A stretch of 13,804 nt of DNA from JAYQPQ01 sp038145405 (lineage in GTDB: Bacteria; Pseudomonadota; Gammaproteobacteria; Pseudomonadales; GM7GCV1). Positions 1-5,465 of the stretch are shown piece after piece. The stretch's first letter is position 1; every line of letters begins with the position of its first letter. Below the pieces are notes generated by a model. It worked only from the letters and a program-made list of their open reading frames with translations, was not told where the DNA came from and did no database searches. The stretch is from NCBI GenBank assembly GCA_038145405.1, contig JAYQPQ010000048.1, positions 1-13,804 on the forward strand, given 5' to 3'. A program made the translations under genes and the position numbers.

Positions 1-155
1 AGGCTGGGCTGGCGTTTTCCCCGTTCCATTAACGAGATAAAGGTTCTGTCGAGGCCCGCCTGTAGTGCAAGCTTTTCTTGGGATAAGCCACTCTCCTGTC
101 GAGCCTGGCGTAAGACGTCCCCGAACGTTGATTTGATTACTTCTGAGCTTCCCAT
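1..155 (-). CDS. Xre-family helix-turn-helix regulator, N-terminal part only
   Basis: This reading frame starts at an ATG complementary to 153-155 and runs off the left edge, giving 51 codons with no stop. The peptide contains FGDVLRQARQESGLSQEKLA followed by LQAGLDRTFISLMERGKRQP. This is the HTH_3 (Xre/Cro/C1) fold: helix 2 is around LSQEKLALQAG, recognition helix 3 is around DRTFISLMERG, and the conserved G-K-R-Q-P turn follows. Proteins of this family are usually local repressors, often of their own divergent promoter. It faces away from the small membrane-protein gene starting at 249, so the 93-bp gap probably holds both promoters. No in-frame start lies further upstream before a stop codon. 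The GAGG just before the ATG is very close (2 nt), so the ribosome-binding site is poor. The target and the rest of the protein cannot be seen. Confidence 0.85.
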   Translation of the reverse strand, partial: MGSSEVIKSTFGDVLRQARQESGLSQEKLALQAGLDRTFISLMERGKRQPS

Positions 156-173
156 AGCCTCGCATCTTTGTAC

Positions 174-203
174 TTGCGAGACTCATGGTCTACGGACTAT
201 AGT
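174..203 (+). promoter_or_regulatory. Candidate promoter with dyads between xre-like gene and small membrane-protein gene
   Basis: TTGCGA (174-179) and TATAGT (198-203) are separated by 18 bp, a plausible sigma-70 promoter for the gene at 249. Two small dyads lie in the same gap: AGAC/GTCT (179-182 and 188-191), inside the promoter spacer, and CCTCGAATTTGAGG (211-224), just downstream. Either could be an operator for the divergent Xre regulator. This is pattern matching only. Confidence 0.3.
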
Positions 204-248
204 ACGCAAACCTCGAATTTGAGGTGTTCAACTGAAGGAGGGTAGCTC

Positions 249-464
249 GTGAGTAATGCTGCAGCAGCGATGGCTCTTCAGAGTCAACGGAAAAAAACCA
301 ACCATATCCTGCACTTTATCCTGACGCTTCTGACCGGTGGCTTATGGATATTCATATGGATCCTCTTGGGGTTGCGTACTAGGGGTCACAATAAAAAAAT
401 TGATGACCAGATCCAGATGCTGATGGTCTCAGCGATCGAGTCCAGGACGAGCAGTTCAGCTTAA
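249..464 (+). CDS. Small single-helix membrane protein, unknown function
   Basis: This 71-residue protein starts at GTG and is preceded by a strong Shine-Dalgarno, AAGGAGGGT at 235-243. Residues 1-18 are polar and basic. One hydrophobic stretch at about 20-42 (ILHFILTLLTGGLWIFIWIL) is followed by a basic RTRGHNKK segment and a polar tail. The K-T-N-H-I-L-H...LTGGLW pattern resembles short membrane proteins often found in phages and integrated elements, but I cannot name a family with certainty. It is divergent from the Xre-like regulator and convergent with the permease remnant (stop at 464 against stop at 481). The strong ribosome-binding site argues that it is a real gene. No function is assigned. 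Confidence 0.65.
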   Translation: MSNAAAAMALQSQRKKTNHILHFILTLLTGGLWIFIWILLGLRTRGHNKKIDDQIQMLMVSAIESRTSSSA

Positions 465-480
465 TTGATCTAGCCGGGGG

Positions 481-717
481 TTAGGAAAGCGCTTGGCGCT
501 GCCAGTCGAGATCGACTTTTCTACGAATTCTATCCAGTGTGGCCTGTGCGCTGAAGCCGGTCACCAGTGCTGCGGACAGGAAGGCGAGTGGGAACAGGCC
601 CCCGGCCATTTCTGCCATCTGCCCGGTAAGGGCGAAAATGCCGGCACCGATCATCACCCCGGTTCCCATGGCGATGGCGCCTCCGAGAGTCAAACTATCA
701 GCTTTGTACTTTTCCAT
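481..717 (-). pseudogene. Truncated APC-family amino acid permease (N-terminal remnant)
   Basis: The first 55 or so of 78 residues match the start of APC-superfamily permeases: GGAIAMGTGVMIGAGIFALTGQ is the glycine-rich first transmembrane helix (the GxGIG/IFALTG substrate-binding break), and FPLAFLSAALVTGFSA is a second helix. A full-length member has 400 or more residues and 12 helices. Here the frame passes after GFSA into a hydrophilic tail, QATLDRIRRKVDLDWQRQAL, and stops. The tail does not look like a permease loop, so a deletion or recombination probably joined the permease start to unrelated sequence. AGGAGG lies 10 nt before the ATG, so it may still be translated. It follows the HMA-like gene by 44 bp on the same strand. 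Transport function is most likely lost; a novel two-helix protein is the alternative. Confidence 0.65.
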
Positions 718-761
718 TTACCAGAAGCCTCCTGTCCACATTTGATTAACGAGACGGCATC

Positions 762-1118
762 TCAGTGACCAGTTCCGGGCGGCAACTTGTTACAGCAATG
801 CGCCTCGTGTTTGGCGTTATCTCTGATATTCTGGTCCGTCTGCCGCTGCAGACTGAGCCGCAGGCGATTCCACCAATTACTTTTTATTACGACGCCATGC
901 TTCTCAAGGATCGCCATTATTTGGTCAACATTCTGTACCGAGCCATCGTAGGCCACCTTGAGCCTGGGCTTGTTCGCATCAAACCAGGCTCTGTCAATGC
1001 CGGGCAGTCGGCCTATCTCGTCCGCCGCTTTCTGCGCCATGGATTGATCAACGCGCTGCAGGCTGAAACTGAACCTGGTCAGAAATCCGGGATTCACTCC
1101 TTCTCTATGCGTGGTCAT
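762..1118 (-). CDS. Small HMA-like domain protein lacking CxxC, with Cys-Cys tail
   Basis: This protein has 118 residues. Residues about 15-77 have the length and pattern of a heavy-metal-associated (HMA) beta-alpha-beta-beta-alpha-beta domain: FSFSL strand, helix ending in the typical RLPGI, PRLKVAYDG strand, and helix NVDQIMAILEKHG ending in VVI. The M-x-C-x-x-C loop of metallochaperones is replaced by QRVDQS, with no cysteine. After the domain comes KSNWWNRLRLSLQRQTDQN, then a C-terminal HEAHCCNKLPPGTGH whose His and adjacent Cys pair could bind metal instead. There is no signal peptide, so it is probably cytosolic. GGAG is 9 nt before the ATG. It sits 51 bp after the DUF411 gene and 44 bp before the permease remnant on the same strand, suggesting co-transcription with the copper genes. 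The precise role is unknown; I infer metal or permease-partner binding. Confidence 0.75.
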   Translation of the reverse strand: MTTHREGVNPGFLTRFSFSLQRVDQSMAQKAADEIGRLPGIDRAWFDANKPRLKVAYDGSVQNVDQIMAILEKHGVVIKSNWWNRLRLSLQRQTDQNIRDNAKHEAHCCNKLPPGTGH

Positions 1119-1169
1119 TTGAAATTACTCCTATTTCGGCAAGAGACAGCCGAATGACAGGGCTCCCCC

Positions 1170-1700
1170 TTACTCCAGGTGTTGCTGCTCTGAATTTCCC
1201 ACCGACACGAAGATTTCACTCGTGCCATCTGCTCTGAGCAGCCACACCTGATAAGGCGTGAAGTTATCGCCAACCTCCATTCCGGGGCTTCCCAATGGCA
1301 TTCCGGGTACCGCTAAACCAATCGCGTCGGCAGGCGGATTTTCCAGAAAGGCCTGAATATAACGGGCTGGGATATGACCCTCAAATACATAGCCTTCCGG
1401 CGAAACGGCTGTATGGCAGGACTGATACTGCGGGGCAATTCCGTAGTCCAACTTCACCTGATTCAGGTCGTCAGTCTGGTGGATGACGGTTGCGAAACCG
1501 GCGTCCTCCAGATGGTCGACCCATAGACTGCAGCACCCACAGGTTGGGCTTTTGTAGACGTCCAGAGTGGCTATTGGCGCGCCGCTGCCCCTTTCCGGTT
1601 CCGCCGCTGAATCGGTTGTGTTGTCCGCGCATGCGGAAAAGGCCAAGGGGAGCAGCAGGACTAGGAAAAGTTGGATATAGCGTGTTGCTGAATATTGCAT
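1170..1700 (-). CDS. DUF411 (CopG-like) metal-binding lipoprotein
   Basis: This protein has 176 residues. A signal peptide (about 1-23) ends in LAFSAC, so Cys24 is likely lipidated, although Phe at -3 makes the lipobox imperfect. The DUF411 domain begins around residue 43 (IATLDVYKSPTCGCC), with the hallmark CxCC (Cys54, Cys56, Cys57) on a thioredoxin-like first helix and a second ligand pair, Cys95-His96, in YQSCHTAV. The later VFEGHIPA and GLAVPGMPLGSPGM segments are also family-typical. This family includes CopG, a periplasmic copper protein whose CxCC cysteines hold a copper cluster, so a role in periplasmic Cu handling is expected. GGAG is 6 nt before the start. It lies 107 bp downstream of the Cu ATPase on the same strand. 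Confidence 0.88.
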   Translation of the reverse strand: MQYSATRYIQLFLVLLLPLAFSACADNTTDSAAEPERGSGAPIATLDVYKSPTCGCCSLWVDHLEDAGFATVIHQTDDLNQVKLDYGIAPQYQSCHTAVSPEGYVFEGHIPARYIQAFLENPPADAIGLAVPGMPLGSPGMEVGDNFTPYQVWLLRADGTSEIFVSVGNSEQQHLE

Positions 1701-1763
1701 TTTTAACTCCTGGTCGGTTTGGTGCGCTTAACTAATGCGCTGGTTTGCCTACTAACAATTGAG

Positions 1764-1798
1764 GGGTTCCGCCGACCGTAACGAGCCCGGCGGGACCC
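1764..1798 (-). other. Stem-loop between the Cu ATPase gene and the DUF411 gene
   Basis: GGGTTCCGCCG (1764-1774) can pair with CGGCGGGACCC (1788-1798). This is an 11-bp stem with one G-T wobble and a 13-nt loop, placed 9 bp past the ATPase stop codon on the minus-strand transcript. No run of Ts follows on the minus strand, so it is a weak candidate for an intrinsic terminator. It could instead stabilise the 3' end of the upstream message or reduce expression of the downstream genes. Confidence 0.45.
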
Positions 1799-1807
1799 AT
1801 CTACACA

Positions 1808-4186
1808 TCAATCTTCACCCTGGGGTTTGAAGCTTCGTAGCCTCAGGGAATTACTGATTACCGACACCGAGCTCAGGCTCATGGCGGCAGCTGCGATCAT
1901 GGGGCTCAACAGGAGGCCAAAAAACGGATAGAGCACTCCGGCAGCGATAGGCACACCTGCGGCGTTGTAGACAAAGGCGAAGAACAGGTTCTGCTTGATA
2001 TTGGCCATTGTACGGCGACTCAGCTGGCGCGCCCGGGCGATGGCCCGCAGGTCACCCTTGACCAGGGTAATACCGGCGCTTTCCATGGCCACGTCGGTGC
2101 CCGTACCCATGGCAATACCCACGTGGGCTGCGGCCAGTGCGGGGGCATCATTTACGCCATCGCCGGCCATGGCCACGATCTGACCCTCACTCTTGAGCTG
2201 TTTGACGATCTCGGCTTTCTCATCCGGCAACACCTCGGCCCGCACCTCGTCAATATTCAGCTGGCGCGCCACAGCTTTGGCGGTGGTCTCATTGTCGCCA
2301 GTCAGCACCAGCACCCGGATACCCTCGGCATGCAAGGTGCGTATGGCATCGAAGGTACTTTCCTTAATGGGATCGGCGACGCTGACCAAGCCAGCCAGGG
2401 CACCGTCGACCGCCACGAACATGACCGTCTGGCCTTCGGCGCGGAGGGATTCGGCTTTTTCGGCCAGGACAGCCGAGTGGATATTCATACTGTCCATCAT
2501 GGCGCGATTGCCCAGCACTACCTGGCGGCCGTCCACCTTGCCCTGAACACCTTTACCTGTCACCGAATTGAAGTTGCTTGCCTTGGCCAGCTCAACCCCG
2601 CGTTCTTCGGCGCCCCGAACAATGGCAACGGCCAGAGGGTGTTCACTGCCGCGCTCCAGACTCGCCGCCAGACGCAGAATATCGGTCTCGTTGCCGTCCT
2701 GGGCTACCACCTCAACCAACTTGGGCTTGCCCTCGGTCAGGGTGCCGGTCTTGTCCACTACCAGGGTGTCGACCTTGCGCAGAATTTCGACGGCCTCGGC
2801 ATTTTTGAATAAAACGCCCATGCTCGCGCCCTTGCCGGTCGCCACCATGATCGACATGGGCGTAGCCAAACCCAAAGCACAGGGACAGGCAATAATGAGC
2901 ACGGAAACGGCCGCGATAATGGCATAGGCCATACGCGGCTCCGGCCCGACCAAGGCCCAGACCACGAAGGTCATAATGGCAATAACGACCACGATCGGGA
3001 CAAAGTAGCCGGCCACTATATCCGCCAGCTTCTGGATCGGTGCACGACTGCGCTGGGCTTCGCCCACCATAGTGACAATGCGCGCTAAAAGTGTATCTGA
3101 CCCCACTTTTTCGGCTTCCATCAGCAGGCCGCCGGTGCCGTTAATCGTCGACCCAATCACCTGGTCGCCCGCGCCTTTTTCGATCGGAATGGATTCACCC
3201 GTTACCATGGATTCATCCACAGCCGTCGAACCTTCCAGAACCTTGCCGTCCACCGGAATCTTTTCGCCCGGTCGGACGCGCAGTTGATCGCCGACCTGGA
3301 CATCTTCCAGGGACACATCCTCCTCGGAGCCGTCCGGGTTCACGCGCCGCGCTGATTTGGCCTGCATGCCCAGCAACTGCCGGATGGCCTGGCCGGTGCG
3401 GCTACGAGCCCGCAATTCAAACACCTGGCCGAGCAGAATGAGAGTGACGATAACCGCCGCTGCCTCGAAGTAGACCGCCACTTCGCCGTGGGCGCGGAAC
3501 GAATCGGGGAATATCCCCGGCAGCAGCGCCGCTACCAGGCTATATATGTAGGCGACGCTGACGCCCAGGGCAATCAGGGTAAACATATTCAAACTGCGAT
3601 TGATCACCGACTGCACACCGCGCACATAGAAGGGCCAGGCCGCCCATAGACAGACCGGAGTCGCCAGCGTCAGCTCCAGCCATACCCGGAGTTCGTGCGA
3701 CAGCCACTGAGAAATCGGCTGGCCGGGCAACATATCGCCCATGGCCAGAATCAGAATGGGTACAGTTAGGGCCGCGGCAAACCAGAAGCGAAGCGACATA
3801 TCGCGTAGCTCGGAGTCATCCTCCGGGGTATCCAGGTCGATGGTTTCCGGCTCCAGCGCCATGCCGCATTTGGGGCAGGATCCCGGCCCCTTCTGCCGCA
3901 CTTCCGGGTGCATGGGGCAGGTGTAGATCACATCCTGACTACCTCTTGGCGGAGCTGCCTTTTTAGGCTTCAGGTACTTCTGCGGGTCGGCCTCGAATTT
4001 CTGTTTGCATCCGGCGGAGCAGAATTTGTAGCTTTGCCCCTGATATTCAGTGCTATGGGGGCTATCGGCCTTGACCGTCATGCCGCAGACCGGGTCGAGG
4101 ATTTTCCCCTCGTCACCGGACTCTTGCTTCGGTTCGTGGTGGCAACAAGCTCCGCCGCTATGGCCATGATCGTGTTCGTGGTTCAT
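1808..4186 (-). CDS. copA: Cu(I)-exporting P1B-type ATPase with YHS and CPMHPEV metal modules
   Basis: This 792-residue pump exports Cu(I) from the cytoplasm using ATP. The N-terminus is His-rich (1-17). It is followed by a YHS domain (DPVCGM, Cys34; Cys56 and Cys60) and a heavy-metal-binding module (TCPMHPEV, Cys90; Cys104 and Cys107 in CPKCGM), instead of the usual CxxC HMA domains. The catalytic core is intact: TGES (329-332), CPC (434-436) in the transport helix, phosphorylated Asp478 in DKTGT, HP (516-517) and GDGVND (675-680). Tyr740-Asn741 and the MSLSS stretch (769-773) in the last two helices are the Cu(I) subclass (P1B-1) signature. AGGAAGG lies 7 nt upstream of the ATG. It starts 21 bp after the MerR-family regulator, so the two form a transcription unit under the MerR-type promoter at 4661-4691. 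Confidence 0.97.
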   Translation of the reverse strand: MNHEHDHGHSGGACCHHEPKQESGDEGKILDPVCGMTVKADSPHSTEYQGQSYKFCSAGCKQKFEADPQKYLKPKKAAPPRGSQDVIYTCPMHPEVRQKGPGSCPKCGMALEPETIDLDTPEDDSELRDMSLRFWFAAALTVPILILAMGDMLPGQPISQWLSHELRVWLELTLATPVCLWAAWPFYVRGVQSVINRSLNMFTLIALGVSVAYIYSLVAALLPGIFPDSFRAHGEVAVYFEAAAVIVTLILLGQVFELRARSRTGQAIRQLLGMQAKSARRVNPDGSEEDVSLEDVQVGDQLRVRPGEKIPVDGKVLEGSTAVDESMVTGESIPIEKGAGDQVIGSTINGTGGLLMEAEKVGSDTLLARIVTMVGEAQRSRAPIQKLADIVAGYFVPIVVVIAIMTFVVWALVGPEPRMAYAIIAAVSVLIIACPCALGLATPMSIMVATGKGASMGVLFKNAEAVEILRKVDTLVVDKTGTLTEGKPKLVEVVAQDGNETDILRLAASLERGSEHPLAVAIVRGAEERGVELAKASNFNSVTGKGVQGKVDGRQVVLGNRAMMDSMNIHSAVLAEKAESLRAEGQTVMFVAVDGALAGLVSVADPIKESTFDAIRTLHAEGIRVLVLTGDNETTAKAVARQLNIDEVRAEVLPDEKAEIVKQLKSEGQIVAMAGDGVNDAPALAAAHVGIAMGTGTDVAMESAGITLVKGDLRAIARARQLSRRTMANIKQNLFFAFVYNAAGVPIAAGVLYPFFGLLLSPMIAAAAMSLSSVSVISNSLRLRSFKPQGED

Positions 4187-4207
4187 GCAAATACCTTCCT
4201 GCCGTTA

Positions 4208-4639
4208 TTAACTGGCTGCTGATTCTGTGGTGAGGTCTTGTTCCCAGGTTTCTACCAGGTGACAGACCATATGGGAGGTGGGCTCACCATCCGGCATGGT
4301 TTCCCAGGCCTTGGCGGCACGTTGGATGCGTTCATAAAGCTGCTGCATCTCGGCAAACTGGCGCTCAATATCCTGCATCCGGGCGCCGACGATCTCACGC
4401 ACCCGTGGACAGGGCGTATTGCCGTGATGGGCTTGTCCGAGAATCTCGAGAATCTCATCCAGGGAAAAGCCCAGTTGTCGTGCGTGAATACAGAAGCGCA
4501 AGTTCGTCAGGTCGCGACGGCCAAAACGGCGATAGCCGTTGGCCGGGTCGCGCTCCGGGCTAGCGACACCGATACGCACGTAATAACGCACCGTATCCGG
4601 TGTCACACCCAAGTGCTTGGCAACTTCCTGAACTTTCAT
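4208..4639 (-). CDS. MerR-family metal-responsive regulator
   Basis: This protein has 143 residues. A winged helix-turn-helix at 1-40 (VQEVAKHLGVTPDTVRYY, then NGYRRF) and the second HTH region (LRFCIHARQLGFSLDEI) are standard MerR features. A long dimerisation helix follows at about 78-110. Cysteines are at 50, 77 and 126. Cys77 aligns with the position that is Ser in the Cu(I)/Ag(I) sensor CueR and Cys in divalent-metal sensors such as ZntR, CadR and PbrR. The first cysteine of the CueR metal loop (112) is Trp112 here, and Cys126 in SHMVCHLVE may be a replacement ligand with nearby histidines. AGGAGG is 7 nt before the ATG. It lies directly before the Cu ATPase gene and probably activates both from the upstream palindromic promoter. 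Copper as inducer is inferred from context, not proved by its residues. Confidence 0.92.
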   Translation of the reverse strand: MKVQEVAKHLGVTPDTVRYYVRIGVASPERDPANGYRRFGRRDLTNLRFCIHARQLGFSLDEILEILGQAHHGNTPCPRVREIVGARMQDIERQFAEMQQLYERIQRAAKAWETMPDGEPTSHMVCHLVETWEQDLTTESAAS

Positions 4640-4660
4640 CTCTGCACCTCCTGATACCCG

Positions 4661-4691
4661 ACTCTAAACCTGTGAGTAGCTCACAGGTCAA
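4661..4691 (-). promoter_or_regulatory. MerR-type promoter with 19-bp spacer and palindromic operator
   Basis: On the minus strand, TTGACC (4686-4691) and TAGAGT (4661-4666) are separated by 19 bp instead of the normal 17. This over-long spacer is the mark of MerR-activated promoters. A perfect inverted repeat, ACCTGTGAG/CTCACAGGT with a 3-bp centre (4668-4688), fills the spacer, as expected for the regulator's dimer site. It lies 22 bp upstream of the regulator's start codon, so the gene encoded next is almost certainly autoregulated together with the Cu ATPase. Confidence 0.88.
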
Positions 4692-4703
4692 GCCATTATT
4701 TTT

Positions 4704-5465
4704 CTAGAACCATGCACGGATACCCAGCACCAAAGCGGTGCTAGAGGTTTCTTTGCCCGCAGCCCGGGCAAAGTTGGCTGTACCACCGTAAGTGCGGCTG
4801 TGACTCACGCCGATATAGGGCGCGAATTCCCTTTTGAATTCATAGCGCAAACGCAGGCCGAGCTCGGTGGAATTGAGCCCACTGCCGACGCCATCATCCG
4901 GCACATCATCAAAGGCGGCGCTTAGTTCCAGCCGAGGCTGCAGAATAAGACGCTGGGTAAGCAACCACTCGTACTCGAACTCTGCTCTGATACTGGCGTT
5001 ACCGTCCTCACTGACAAAAAGCGCGGTATCGAGCTCAAAGTCATAGGGCACTACGCCCTGCAAACCCAATACCAGAGAGGTTCGAGAAGTATCAGCTGCG
5101 TACTCATGCCGTAGCCCAAGCTGCGCATCCCAGAACGGAGCCATCATTCGCCCATACAGCAACTGAACCTCAGCGTCTTCGAGTTCTTCGCCACGCTCAC
5201 CTTCGCCCTCGGCCTTGATCCACATGCGGTGGTAATCACCGCCATACCATCCCTGAAGATCGTAGGTGTTCGTGTCTTCATCTGCGGCGCTCCCTAGCTC
5301 CAGACGGTCGATCAGCACCATGAAGTTGAGCATCTCCGGCATCGGATCACCCCAGTCCAAGGGTGCGCCGGTACGCGGATCGATGGCAGTGTTTTGCGCA
5401 ACAACTCCCGACACCCAGAAAAGCAGCCCGAAAATGATGATTATTTTCTGTGTAATCTGGTTCAT
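4704..5465 (-). CDS. copB: CopB/PcoB-family outer-membrane copper resistance protein
   Basis: This protein has 253 residues from the ATG at 5465. That start is chosen because it gives a clean signal peptide (MNQITQKIIIIFGLLFWVSGVVA, cleaved before Gln24), and because GGAGGTG lies just upstream and its ATG overlaps the copA stop as ATGA. A longer frame to 5522 adds only a non-signal extension inside copA. The mature part carries the CopB pattern: MVLIDRLE, WYGGDYHRMWIKAEGEGE, and alternating amphipathic beta-strands ending in a C-terminal Phe (GIRAWF), typical of outer-membrane barrels. It lacks a strong Met/His-rich N-terminal repeat found in some CopB proteins. It is translationally coupled to the multicopper oxidase and probably works with it to hold or pass copper at the outer membrane. 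Confidence 0.93.
   Translation of the reverse strand: MNQITQKIIIIFGLLFWVSGVVAQNTAIDPRTGAPLDWGDPMPEMLNFMVLIDRLELGSAADEDTNTYDLQGWYGGDYHRMWIKAEGEGERGEELEDAEVQLLYGRMMAPFWDAQLGLRHEYAADTSRTSLVLGLQGVVPYDFELDTALFVSEDGNASIRAEFEYEWLLTQRLILQPRLELSAAFDDVPDDGVGSGLNSTELGLRLRYEFKREFAPYIGVSHSRTYGGTANFARAAGKETSSTALVLGIRAWF

Noticed and set aside
765..1157. 130-codon plus-strand frame opposite the HMA-like gene
   Set aside because: The minus frame has a ribosome-binding site, operon spacing and an HMA-like pattern; the plus frame resembles no family I know.
2123..2812. 229-codon plus-strand frame opposite the Cu ATPase
   Set aside because: The minus-strand frame has every P-type ATPase motif; the plus frame has no recognisable domain.
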